Source: Lanius collurio
Lineage: Eukaryota > Chordata > Aves > Passeriformes > Laniidae
Reading direction: 5' to 3'
Assembly: GCA_020086605.1 (NCBI GenBank)
Contig: JACBWW010000004.1
Span: forward strand, 15,598,932 to 15,662,931
DNA length: 64,000 bases
The translations under genes and the position numbers were made by a program. Under the pieces are notes generated by a model that was not told the DNA's origin, searched no databases, and saw only the letters and a program-made list of their open reading frames with translations. Shown here in pieces: positions 34,201 through 48,041 of this stretch; the first letter of the stretch is position 1, and each line of letters starts with the position of its first letter.

Positions 34201-36459
34201 GACGACGTTTGTGGCAGCGCACTCTGTAGCACAGCCTGCGTTGGCTCACTTGCTAGGCAACCTCTGAATGCTGCCTTTCTCAAGTGTTTGGGAGGAGGTG
34301 AGCTGATCTCCTTTTGGGTATGGCTAGAACAGAGCAGCTCTGATTCTAAATCATTATTCTGCCACCGATTAATTAACAATGGGAACAGTTTATTCATTAA
34401 CTGAACTTGTCTCTCTTCTCTGCTTTAATTTGGAAAAGCAATTAAGTACTAGGGTTGATGAACCAGAGTGTAAATACACAAACAGCTAGTCCCAAAGCCC
34501 TGTGCCTTTCTTTATGTGAGGAGGGTGTTAACACCTATTTACCTGTAAGGTGAACTTCCTGCAACTCTCCTCTTGGAGCTTGTAGGGGTGAGGCTATGGC
34601 AAGTGTGCAGTGTGGGTGCAGTGTTGGCACCCACACACAACATAAGCTGGTTTTGGGCCAAGATCACTGTGCAGATGCAGCTGGTGCATCAGGCCCTGCA
34701 TGGATTTAGCAGTTGCTATGCATCTGTGGAACTAGTAAGGGTGCACAACAACCTTGCATGGAAGGAATTTAATTCTCCTTTTTTTTTTTCTCTTTAGAGA
34801 AGCCCTCTTTGTGGATGCAGCCACTCATACTTGCTGCAGTGCAGAGAGGATTTTTTGCTATGCATGTAAGGATCACTAGACCCATCACTGACATATGTTA
34901 GCCTTCTGGATGGAAGGCAACAGCCTTTGTTACCATTCCTGTGGACTTTATGGCATTTTGGTCTCTTGCCCCTCTCCAATTCCTAGCACTCAGAAAGGAC
35001 CAGTAAAATGCTACCAGATGAATGAGCAACTGATATAATCCTGCTGAGACAGGATACCACTTTCAAGTTGCACGTGATTGAAATTTGTGATGATTTCCAT
35101 CCTTCTGGAGATCCGCTGGCCAGCTATAGGCAAAAAATGATTCTGGGTTTGAGATATCTTGGCAGCTGGAGGGATAAGCTCTTGAGTGGTCATTAACTGA
35201 TGCAGACAGATGGAAGCAAAAGGAAAGCAACACAGGGGGAGTGAATGTGTGCTTTTCTTTGAATTTATTCTTTAGCTGCTGTTTTTTATCATGGTCCACT
35301 GATTTTGTAGTTATTATTGTAGTAGAGATTTTGTAGGCTCTTTGTAAGCTTGGGTCTTATTTTTTCAGGAGTGAGTTCAAACATTTAGTCTTGGTTTTGA
35401 GCTCTCATGTAACAGGTTAGACACCTGCATTATAATTATGACCAGATACTTTCTGTTCCCAAGGACTTTTCTTGTATCTTTTTCACTGATGCCCAGAAGA
35501 GTTTAGGGACAGCCAAGGGAGTTAATGACTGAGCTACTTACTTCTTCAGTCCTTGGTGAAACTGCAAATTTGTTTCACTGTTACATGTTAATGGTTAAGA
35601 GCGTGGTGTCACCAGAAGAGAAGGCAAGAATATGAACTAGGCATCCACCTGACAAGTGCCTTCCTTCTTTGCTGGACAAATGTGTGACAAAAGAAAAGAA
35701 GTAAGGCAGAAAGAGATGGAGGTACAGAGGGAGACAGCAGCAAAGATGAGGGCAGATGCTGAATAAGCAGGTCTTCCAGTCTCCTCCATAATACTTTTTC
35801 TCTTCAGTCCTTTCAGAGATGATCTTGTTGGCAATCAAATTAGAAATGGAGGCTAAAGACTGACCATGCAGTGGGAGAAAGTGGTAGCTTGAAACCTCAA
35901 AGCACTTCTGTTCCGTGAAGAAGGATTGTCACAGCCCTGATTGTTGGAAAAATGGATGTAGATTGGCCTCAGAGAGCCTGTGCAAAAGTGTAGCAGATGA
36001 AGGATCTGAATCTCAGTGACACTTCTAGGTCTGACACAGCTCAGGGAAAAATGGAGTATTTAATTACAGGAGGGTTTCAATTACATGAATTGCTGGTGCA
36101 ATGTGTAGTCAAAAGCCTGTACGGGATAGGCCCTTCAGTTTGCTGAGCATGCTTTCGAGGCAAGATATGAAGGATAGATGAAACATGATTCAAAACTGTC
36201 TTGTAAAGATGCACTATGGTCTTCTTGCCATAAGGCAGATGAAGTTTGTAAATGGGCAAGGAATGTTTTGACTCTACTCTCCCTAAGACCCCCACTACAA
36301 ATTATTTTGACTTGTGACAGCCACAAGCTGAAGTAATAAAATAAATTTAAGCCTGACACTGCATGGAACCTATGAACATTTCTCTCTCTTCTGCCAGACA
36401 AAATGATTTCAGATGTCTCTCCTAAGACAATTGATTATTGATGAGCCTTTTTCTTTATA

Positions 36460-36486
36460 TTTTTTTTTTTTTTTTAAAAAAAAAAA
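36460..36486. repeat. T16A11 self-complementary homopolymer junction
   Basis: Sixteen T are followed directly by eleven A, giving an uninterrupted T/A block that is self-complementary over 22 bases. It could be two opposed retroposon tails or simple slippage. No adjoining element bodies are recognisable. Confidence 0.75.
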
Positions 36487-39400
36487 GCTGGTGACATACC
36501 ATTTGCATAGGTAAGATGTTTCTCTTGGATCTCCTCTACCCACCCTTTATGTTGTTTATGCAGCAGTCAGTAGCGCTGCATGTTCCTTCCTACCCTGGAA
36601 ATCCACTGTGTGGAATAAGCAGAGGGAAGGAGCAAAGGGAAACTTGGAAACTTGAGGTGTAACTGGGCAGTTGGGCTTAAGGAAAATAAAGAATAAATGC
36701 TTTTCATAGAGCCTGTATGTTAATGACCAGCCAGATTTGAGAAAATATCAAGCTCAACAGTCATCAAGTGTGAAAAAACTCCTCCTAAGGATGGGAATTT
36801 GAGGCCTTACTTTGTTAGGATCAGTTCCAGACCAGGATTTAGGCATCATGACTTTCAGTAGAGGAATTCCTTCCCTCCTCCCCAGTACAAAAGCTTGGTT
36901 ACGGCACATGAATGTACAGGGCTGACTTCAGAGCATTATGTAATGAGTTTAGGTGTCTAACAACAGCAGTCACACTGAATGGAGGGGATGAGATAGTCTG
37001 ATCCAGCCAACTGGCAACTTCTCTCTATATTGCCTGGATTTAGAGAGTGATCTCAGATTTTTTTTTTTCTCAGGATTTTGAAATGGAGATTCAGCTTCTG
37101 AAACTGCTTCTGGCAGATAAATGCCTGGCCTGTATGCTTCAGGTAAAAGCTGCTATTTTTTCATAACACTTGTTTGAAGGAGGAGCCTTCAACAATCCTT
37201 GTTTCATACCTAGATTACTCATTCAGGAAGTGTTAAAGATGAGTATAGACCTTTTGCCTGCAATGATGCCATAAATAACTCTCATATGGGAAAACCTTCT
37301 GCAATTCTTGAGCCTTGGTGAGTGTGCACAGATTCAATGGAAAGCAAGTAGAAATACAGTGTAGTTGAATAGTACAGTGCTTGCACCTTGAAATTGTTCA
37401 TAGTTTTCAATTATTTACTTGTTCCTTTCAATTTGAAGTCAAGAACTATAAATTCATACGACTTCCTGAAAAAAAATATGAGTGAGAAGTTATTAGATGT
37501 TAGTTAGCAAGTTCAGATTACTTCCTCAATGACAGGGTTACACTTTGAGTGCTAGAGTGAAGGGTAGAGTGCTGGTTTTTCAATTGGTATCACAGTAATA
37601 GGACCCCACTAATGTCTTTCGTGGCATAAAATGAGATAGATTAAGGAACAGATAACATAAGACATAAAATGGCATAAATAACGTCCATTATTCTGAGCAG
37701 GCAATATGACAAAGGAGAATTCAACAAGAGAGAAACAGACTGGCATGCAGCTGAGTTGCCACAATCAAATAGACTGAAAACCATCACACCCTCAAGAGGT
37801 GTAATTTTGGTCTTTTTCTGTGCCTATAAGCAGGGTCTGCAAAGGCATATTAGATTTTTTTTTCCATGTCCTCTCCTCTTTTACTTTCACCTTAGGGATG
37901 ACACAGACACTTGATCACTGTGATATTCAATGACTCATGCTCAGCAACACAAAGCTAAATTGATTACCAACCCATCCTCCAGGAAATACTGGTGGGTATC
38001 CTCAGGAATTCAGGTTAGGTTCAGGTAAACATCTCTCACACTGGTTCTTCTGATGACTAGAGCAAGTTGGTTCTTCCTGCTTTCTGTTTCTAACAACAGA
38101 AGTCTTGTTTTCAGTTAAAAAAAAAAAGGTATATACTTGGTAATTAAAAAAATTCAAACAACAAAGAAACCCAACAAAACCTTCCAACAGAAAATATAAT
38201 GATATGCCAGAAGAACCATTTATGCATTAAAATCTCTTCTCAATTTTCCAGAAGGCATCCTAAGCTCATTAAAAGAGGCTTTATTTTAGTGTGGTTGTGG
38301 TTTTCATTTTCTCTCTTCTTAAAACAGCTTCTGTCACAGACAAATCACTTTCTCTGGCATTTTCATGCACATATTTCCTAGCAGTCTTGCTAATACCATC
38401 ACAGGAGGGAAGCATTTAACTATTGCTGTTTCACCTCTGTCTCAGCAGTGAGTAAATCTGACTTGCAATTGCCATTGAATACAATTTTCCTGCAGGGAAA
38501 TGTAGCCAAAACAGAGACCTTGCCTTAAATAACAAAACCAACGAACTTACCCAATGACTGATTTCTGCACTATTAAAATCTGCACTTTTGCATGGATGAA
38601 TTGTTGGAATAAAAGAGATCTCCAAGTCAAGTAATTATGATGTACCCAGGATGCAGCACACAAGCTTGAGACTTTGTTCCAGGCTCTGTTAAAGATCAGA
38701 TCAAGGGCACAATTATTCAGTAATGGTGTATTTGCACCAACAAGGCTGATTTTACCTAAAGTCTGCCTCTGTTGTCCAAGTGCCAATCTGTGTTGGCCTT
38801 ATCTGCAGTATTTGCCGTGTAACAGCCTTATTCAACAAGGTTTAAAGTCAAGGCAAGGCTTCTCATTGCTTTTAACAGTTTTGTGTAGGGCTCAGATTTG
38901 AACACTCATGGGAAGACTCAATTGTAGCCATCATCTCCCTGCTTTGAAAATGTGGTCTTGGCCACCCAGCATGAAGAAGGCTTCCTTGGTGCCTACAGCT
39001 GGATTTTTTTATTGTTGTGTCCTTTACAGGCAGTGTCATTCAGTAGAGTCTGATTTAGAAAGGTACTTTAGACACATTCTGATTTTTAAGTCACCCTATG
39101 AGCCTGTGTAAATCAGGAGCATTGTTTGGGTGCTTAAAATCAGGTAGGTTCTCACCTAAGTCCTTAAAATGCAGAAGCAGAATAGCCATACCCACATGTA
39201 GCAATCTGCAGTGATTCTATATTACTAACTACTACTGTAGTATTGTGGAATGAAGATGGGACCTTTTGGCCCTGAGTGTTCTGCTGAAGGATCTGAAACA
39301 ATGCACTTATTTGGCAGAGGAATAGAAGAAAGAGATGGCCATGAAGGGAATACCTGACAGGAAGTGTGTCAAGTTAGTCACTGGAACAAATAAGCCCACT

Positions 39401-42400
39401 GATGGAGAAGAAGTAGTTAGAGGACCAGCAGTCCCAGAACTAAATACTAGACCAGAAGTCTCTGCCTGAGTGATTGCTGTAGATGCAGAAAGTTAATAGG
39501 AAAGTGGAGCTAAACTGCCTCCTTCAGTTATGGAATATCTGACCGGTTTTCTGTAGCGGCTTCAGCCTTAATGCCTTCTTCATGGCTCTCCTGATCTGTG
39601 AAGGTGTAGCAGCATTCCCAGTAGAATCAATCTGGTGACTTGACCCTGATGTACTTTCTAGGCACAGTAGGGTGAGCTTTTCTAGGACACTGAAGCTGGC
39701 CTGATATCTCATTTCTTTTTACAAGAGGTGAGCTTGGCACTTTATTAACTTTATTATTATCTAGTTTAGGAAGTTGAGTCAGCTCACAAGTCAAACAAGC
39801 ATTGGAATGGGTGTACAGGAAAGTGCAGAAGTCATCCACAGCTGTGGCAGGGGGTGGACTCCCTCTCAACCAAGAATTAGACAAGTGCAGCCACTTCATG
39901 CAAGGTCAACATTTTTTGTATCTCATGTCCTAGTAGTACCACCTGTATTTTCAGAGCTTAATGATCTACCCTGGTCCATGTCATGCTTCCCTATGTAGGA
40001 CAGTGAAGAAGGACTGAGACTCTGAGGATTATTGTGCAGATGAGGGAAGGTGAAAATTGCAGCACTTGTGATGGAACCTGAGTAGACGCTGAGTTATGAG
40101 AAAGTCTCCATTTACTCTGTCTTCTTATAGACCCCATGTCAAGTCACCACCTTCATGAGACTCTCTTTTTGTCTTTTTACAGGACAAGAATAGCCCTCTG
40201 CCTTCTAAAAGTATTGCAAGGCTAAATTATTTATTTTCCAGAAAAAAACCAGTTGGCTTCAACTTCAGACCTATCAAACATTCTCATGGTTCTTGTTTGT
40301 ACACTTATTTTTTCAAAAATGTATGGGAGATGAGAAGACTAAAGCTTAGTGGTCCAAAACAAATTTTAGTGGTTATCACTGTAGCAAATAGTTGGATTTG
40401 GTAAACATATGAACAAGAGCTTTTTCTTCTCAGCACTTTTTTTTTTTTCCCCACAGAAGAATGTGAGCCACTCTTTATTAGGTGTAAATTGTGTATTACT
40501 GCATCAAGAGAATGATGTTGATTTACACAGGATCATGGCTTGGCTCACTCAAGCTCTGCTCCACGTTGCTGGACTACTTTGTGACTGCAATGAGGCATCC
40601 TACTAATTTCTCCTGCAACCCTATTCCTCACATATCCCAGGCCATGGTGTTTGTGTTTCCTGATTTTTAAAGCACAGTCTCTTAATTATGGTCAGAAAAA
40701 AGACATAAGAGAAGGGAATGTTCTGATCTGTCTTTTAACTGCAGTTCTGACTGGTATTTATTTCAAAGTAATTATAGGAATGGAAATTGCTATGAAAAAA
40801 TGGCCTTTTCCTACTAACAATCTCAGACGCTTATGTGTATTTGAGACAAATCTGCAGATCTTTGTTGACACAAGTTTTGTTGCAAGCCATATTTATTTTC
40901 CAGCCACTACTATGAAATAGCCTTGCTGCAAGGGCTGTCTTCAAGGAGAGAAGGGTAAATAACCAGAAGGACCTGCAGTGCTAAAGTCACTTTTTTCTCT
41001 TACTCTCTTGTCACAGGCAGCTTTTGCTGACAAAACTGTGAGCCTCTCCTGCCCCCTCGTGCAGACATGTGAGCACTGCCAGCAAGTCTCTTTTCAAAAG
41101 CCTGCTCAGAGAAATAGCAAAATAGAAAAACATGCAAAAGAGCTTTGAGGTAAGGCAGTTGTATTGAACAGCGTTTTAGAAAGGATAGCCATATGAAGAC
41201 AGCTGTCTAGTCCTGCACTGGAGTATCTCCCAAGCCATTAACAAAGAGAAGTTGCTTCTTGAAAACTCTCTTTTCCAGGCTGTAGAATGCACAAGCATAT
41301 GAAGATGGCAGACCTGGTGAAAGTCTGTTTGTGTGTCACGTTCAGATTTGACAATAACTGTGCCCAAAACTTTAATGATGTCTTCAGGAATTAAGTGTGG
41401 AAGCATTAGCTACGCCTTACTGCTCTACTGCTTCTCTCTGCAGGACAGGTCTCCCACGTGTGTTGAGTCTCTGCTGGCATGTTGCTGGGTCCTGCTGCCA
41501 CCTGGTGCTTCTTACACCCTCATCTGCTTCCCAGATGTCTCAGGCTAGACATCTGTTCTCCTAGCCTGTGTCTCTCACTACACTAAATTCCAGGTGCCCT
41601 TAATTGAAAAAAATTATCAAGATAAATATAAAAGAGTTCATCAGAAATAGCATGGTGATCAAAGGGTGAGAGGCACTGCAATACCTAAGCTTGGCATGCA
41701 TATTTCAATGCATGGTTTTACGTACTTGCACCAATACTGGACCATATCCAGAAGACTACTCATTTTGTTTTCCCCAGTGCTAACTTAGACAAAATTTCAC
41801 AAAGGTTAATGGGAGTTCAGCTGAGCAGAGAATGAAGACAACTGGAAACAAGACTGTGGTATTTGGCTGTTTTAGGGGTTTTTTTCCTAATACAGTCAGG
41901 GTCAGAGTGGATTGGTCTGTGTTCCCAAAACATCTTAGCAGAAGATATTGTATTACAGCACCAGCTTCCTCACCTTATTTTTAAGGACCAAACTAGGTTA
42001 TATAACTAACGTTATTCAGCAAGCACATATTGACATTGTCTGTGGTACTAGACACCCTATTTTGGGCACAGCTTAACTGTTTTAGGAGAAAGCACAATCA
42101 GTAATACAGTACTGATCAAGACCAGAGAAGGTAAGTGGAATTGTCAGGAATACAAGTCCTCTAATTCTTTTTCTAGGTTCTCATCCCATAGAGATTGGGT
42201 CTTTTTCATCATCTTTCTTTGCATAAATGAAATCCTAACATATCCCCCTATCAATTCACAACAAAAACCTCAAACCAAACCCTCAAACTAAAACTAAAAA
42301 AGAGAGAAAACCCACTACAAAAAACCCACCAAACAATAAAGAGAGGAAATTGCTTCTGTGATTACTGTGAACAGACTCTTAAGAGGAGATTCATAAGGTC

Positions 42401-45400
42401 TCCTAGTTTCTAAGCTGGCTTTACTTACTGGAGAATGCTCCTGCAAGCAGCAGGGCACTATCAGGTTGTACAAGGAGGGTAGTGGTGGGGCACTTGAGTA
42501 AAAAAGAGTCACAGAAGAAAAATCAATTAACAGTTATTAAATATGAGGATACAACCTGTGTGTTGAGAATTCCCTAAACTATGGATGGCTGAAGGCTGTG
42601 TCTTTCCCAAAGGAAGTATCACAGTAACCTTGCTATGTTACTTCCTTTCCTAAAAACTGGTAGCCACTGCCAAAAAAGAGATAATCAGGTAGCTGATCTT
42701 CAATCTGGTCCTACCATTCTATTCTATTCTTAAGGCGTCTCTTAATCTGAAACACGAGAGCAAATAAGTTGTGATTCACAAGGAAAGAAATTAAGTAGAG
42801 AGTAATTTACACACTCTTGCCAGTACCTAGCAGTCCTGGCTGTAAATGTACAAGTATCTATGAAAACAGAATTGAAAGCCATGAAGAGCCACAAATGGAT
42901 TAATCTGATCCAAATTTTAAATAATTCACCTTAGAAAGATTAAGTGGTGGTGGTGTTGTTATTGCAACTTTTTTAAGGCCTCAATTAATTCTAGAGAAAG
43001 AGAGCCAATGTACCTTTAAAACTTTCTGCTTAATCAAGTACAGCGAATGCTCATTTAATGATTGTCTTTTTGTACCAACAAGAAGTAACAACGCTTTTAG
43101 CAAAAGAAATGGAATGAGAGAGAAATTGCCTAATCAGCCCTACTCATGCAGTGCTTTGTGAGAGAGATTATTGAATTTTCAGTCTCTGCAGAATTTTAAT
43201 GAAGCTCTGTCTTGCTGGAAAATCCAGCCCTTTGTCAATAAAGTTCAATAACTCGACCACCCATGTAATAAGATGTACTGCCTGCAATCTTTCACTTGCC
43301 AAAGCCAGAGCCCTGCTGGAGTCTCTCTGAAAGTTGGAAGTACTCATTTGTGTTGTGTATTTTCATACAGTCTGCATGCAGTGGAATTTGTATTTACTGT
43401 AGTGAAAGTGTTTATAGTGAGGGAGAGAAAAATTTCCAATTTGTCTCAATGTAGTGTTGGTATCCTGATAGGAATACTGCCCTGCTGAAAGGGAATACAA
43501 TTAACCTGTCTTTAGGACCACATCTGTCACAGCAAAACTCTTCATTAAGTCACAAAATATGTAACAAGGTACTGAGGAAGACAGAACTATAAGAAAGGGA
43601 GTGAAAGGTGTTTCAGTAAAGTCTGAGCTGAGGTGAGAAATTAATGGGCAGAGAAATTCAGAAGGTCACTAAACAGGAGAGTACCCTTGCACCACTCCTG
43701 CTGCTTGGTATTGAAAGAAAAGTGAGACTACTGATCTGCCAAACTGGATAGAGCAAATTTCAAGGGATATTCATAAAGTCCCGCCAAAAACCAAACAACA
43801 ACAAAACCACCAAAAAAACAAAGAAAGAAACAAAGTTGTTTGGCTGGATGGGTATGGAGTGACTATTAGGTATACATCAAATTTTAAATTTAAAAAAATA
43901 AAAAAATGCGGGGATGTCAGCAGGTTTTTTTCTGTGGAGTAACTGGCCACTCTGAGGTCCTCTGTGCTGCTTTTTTCAAACAAATTCTATGCTGGATCCA
44001 CGGGATCTTTTGTTGATGAAACTTTTGTTGTGGCACTAACTTATTGCAGTGAGAAATTGTTTTTATATTAACTATGGTTTTTCAGTGGAAAAAACTTGCT
44101 GAAGCAATTTCTACACCGATTGCTCTCTAACTCTGGACCATATTCTAAGATGAGAAAGAAAGGAATTAAAACTTCTGAATAGGAATTTGTGTAAATGAAA
44201 ATCCATAAACAGCTGTGGGAAGCTGAGATTTGATAAAACCAGGGGAAGGCTCAGTCTCCTCAGATTAGAGGACACAAAGTTATTGAAGAAAATGTCATCA
44301 GAAACTAGTGGGGTAATACAGAGACTAGCACAGAAGCAGTTTAGTCACAGCAGGAGAAAACTTAGAATCAATTCTGACATCAAGGTTATGATGGAAGTGG
44401 AGAAACCTGTAGAATACATGTCATGGAGAGCAGCAGGAAGTGTGAACATTTTGTTGTCTCAGCTGCCCATAAATGTCTTTCAGACAATGGTTTACATTAA
44501 GTGAAGCTAATACCATAAAGTTAGATGGACAGAATAGACAAGGAAGTAATTAGACATACCCACAGAATGAAGAACAGGCAGCCAAAGAATAATAATGCAA
44601 TGGATAGGGTTTGCTTTATATAGGCAGCAGAAGATTGGAAAGGTTTAATGAAGATTCTTATAAGCTATGGAAATCTGTCAATTAAAATACTGTGAGTAGC
44701 TGAAAATGTTGCAGACTGCTTTGGAGAAGAATGTTTGTCTGCTGCCTAATGAAAAGCCTTGGGGAAGGATGCCAAAAATGCATTAAAAGTTTCACAGTGG
44801 TTGCTCTGGAGGAAAAAGGACTAAAGCCTGGTGAACCCTAGTTTTGGTAGCTTTTAAGCTGGGTAATTGTCTGGAGTTCTTGCTACCCAGGACAAAATCA
44901 CTCATCAAGTCATCCAGATTAAGAGAGATGTGAGTAACAAAGCACTCCTTTTCCAAAACTGGTCACAGGTAGCACTATGATTCTCTGGGAATTTTATGAC
45001 ACTCATTGGCAGAAATGTGAAGTAATGAGATAGAAAACAGCTAAATATCTTAATAAGAAATATCAAGAAACACTACTAAAGCTGCGGGGATTTTAGTCAA
45101 AGAAAGAATTAGCATGGAAATAGAAGAAAGCAGAGAGAGTGTGACAAAAAGCGTGAGTAGGGAAAGAGGCAATCATTCTGGAAGGGAATGGAAATGATGG
45201 CACTGCTGAAGGGTAAATTAATAGAATGGAGCTGTCCATCAGATTGAAAACTAATATAAGTGGAAAGATAGATTAATAAATACTTGCAGAAGAATTGTTT
45301 TCATGTTCAGTCAGAGCTAAACCCAGAGTAGGATAAGAATATGAACTGAATTTTTAAAAGAAAGAGACTTGCTTGAGTACTTGCTGGTAAATAGGTTGGA

Positions 45401-48019
45401 AATGAAGTAGCATAAAATGTAGTGGAGAAAGGAAATTCATAAATAAGGTGTTGAAGTGAGTCGGTTTTTGAGCCCTCAGAAACTGAGTGTTAAAAAAGTG
45501 TGAACAAAGCAGCTATTTTAAAGGATGTGTGTACCAGGAAAGATCCAGCTGCCTGAAAACAGAAAAGGAGAGAAAACACCAGAGAAAGAAACACACAAAA
45601 GTTAATGTTTGAGGCATAAGACATGTTCTAATAGAAATGAAGAGAGAAGAAAGGATTGCCAGCAAGACTAGAAATCAGAGAGGGTGTAGCAAACAATGAA
45701 CTTGCATGTACCAGTGTTTGTTTGCTGGAGTCAGACAATTGCCAGAGCATTTGTGGTTTATGTTTTAGAACAAATGTCTGGGAAGAGTCCAGGCTTTGTC
45801 TTACTGACTGTACAAACCAACTGAGATTAACTGATTACTGATGAACACAAGGCAAGAACCTTTTCCTCTGTACTTGCCAAGTGAGACTCTCCAAAGGTGG
45901 GTGTAGGTTAGCCAAACCTTTGAAGAGTCATTTATTTTCCACCTCAGAAGTTATTTAGACAAGGCAAAATGTGCCATTGAATGATATATCCTAGGTCAAT
46001 CACAAGACATGTTGCTTCACACAGGGGTTACTGGGTACAATTCTGGCCTTTATGTCAAAGGGAATCTGAAAAGTCTATCTTAATGTTCCCTTTCAGTTTT
46101 ACACTTCATTAACACAAAATATTACATTTCATCTTCTTCATATGGAGACAGCCTTCTTTATAGAATGGTGTGTTCTCTAGGTTCAGAGTGAATAGTATTT
46201 TATTACAGGAGAGGATTCCACTGCATCCCTTTCTATTAATGTGAATCCATAATTAAAAGGTATTACATGAAGCAGGTGCACAATTAAACTCCAGGTGGGA
46301 CAAAGTGATGGCTCCTCAGCAAAAGGATTCAAAGGAGGGTGTGTGTTGGTGCCCAGACCACCCTGCAGACCCCCCTTACTCATTCCTGAATGCACATCCT
46401 GTATGCAATTCCGTAGTATAAGGAGTAGCAATAAAGAGGCAACTAAGCAAAAGTGGAAGCCAGTAACATGTGAAATGCATGGGTTTCTACGAAGCAGCAA
46501 TTCCTGCCAACACTTCCGAGACTAGGATTCAGTTGCAGCCTTGCAGATGACATCTATGTAGGTCATTGTGGCTAATTACATGTCTGAGATGCTATTTTCT
46601 TTCCTGAAAAGGTCCAAGTAACTGTGAATAGCTGGATACCTCCCTGAGTTGAAATTGCATGAGATAACGAGATTTAATTACACTAAATATAAGTAATTTT
46701 AACCTTGTTAAGAGCCTTGATGAACGGTAAGAAATATGGGTTTTATTTCTATCTTTGCTACAGCATTTCCTTCATTATGAGCAATTTTAAAATTTACTCT
46801 TGCTGACTAGTACTGTGTTTAAGGTATTTTGCATGAAGTGAGGTACCACTGTATGGGTTAAATACGGGTTCCTTCTTCTCCTATATGCATCATTTTATAT
46901 CTGTAAATGTGACTTAAGTCCTTAGTATAAGATATTAAACAAGCACAAAATTTAGTAATACTAAACTAAAAGTTTAGTAAAAAATTATGCTAATGAATAT
47001 GCAAAAGTCAACCTTGCACTGAAAATAAGCACATGTGACAAAATATAGCTAACTATAACTATAAAAGTATATGAAACTGAAACTGATGCAAAACAGCATC
47101 TGTACCAGACATAATATACACTGGGACAGTGTAGCAAGGCTATTTTCATCCAAGAAGCATCACTACTGGAAAAATTAACACTGCAAACAAGAGCCCAGGA
47201 ATATCCTTGACCTTTACAATTTTTTTGCCTGGGGTTAATTTTGTTTCATTTCTAAAATAAAACTTTTTCAATTTAGTGCAGCTTAAATTTTTTAATTAGA
47301 AAATACTGATAATCGCGTTACTCTTCTTAGTTGTTGCCATTTTAATTTTCTTTATATTCCATGATTCATTATGTACCATGTATTTTATGTTTTTATGGAA
47401 ATAATACTGAGAGATACTGCTCTTATGATATCTGCATGGTCTCCCTAAAAGGGGACATTTTAACATGTTAACTACTCTGCATGCAGGAGAAAAGCTGAAT
47501 GGGTCGGGGAGGCTGAAAGCAAGCTTCTTGCTCTTGAAGTTGGTAGGAGTGGTTTCAAGCACCAGCTAAATGCTTGGATTATATAATAACCGCTGGCATA
47601 CATCATCACAGGTATTTCCTGCCTTTAATTTCCTTTGGTTCTGTGAGTATCAGTGATTTCAGACTACACAAAGTGATGCATGTGAGCTTCAGTATGCTGA
47701 TAAAAGTCCAAACTGCAAACCTTGTTCTTTCTTTCTGAATGCCTGTCCCCACCTTCACCATATTATGCAAGGATCTTTGCTTTCAAGACACAGAACAGAA
47801 GAATGCTTAAAAAGTCTGATGCTATAACAATGACGAAAATGCTGCTTGTGAATCCACTCCTTTAAACTTTGCTCTCGCTTCTCTTTTATATTAAGCATAA
47901 CCACATCCCCTGTGCTGTTTAATGTCTGGCTCCATGTTTACCCTTCTTGAAGAAAATGTGGGCGCGTAGGTTGCCTTGTGAAAATGGGTGAACTCCGGGT
48001 AGAATTCTGTTGTCTTTTA

Positions 48020-48041
48020 TTTTTTTTTTTTTTTTTTTTTT
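48020..48041. repeat. T22 homopolymer run
   Basis: The longest homopolymer in the window. A processed copy inserted on the minus strand would lie to its right, but the right flank shows no gene-like frame that I recognise. Confidence 0.8.

Noticed and set aside
39060..39180. Phrases resembling a common amniote repeat (for example TTTTAAGTCACC, AAAATCAGGTAGG)
   Set aside because: The similarity is only to short, low-information words; too weak to call.
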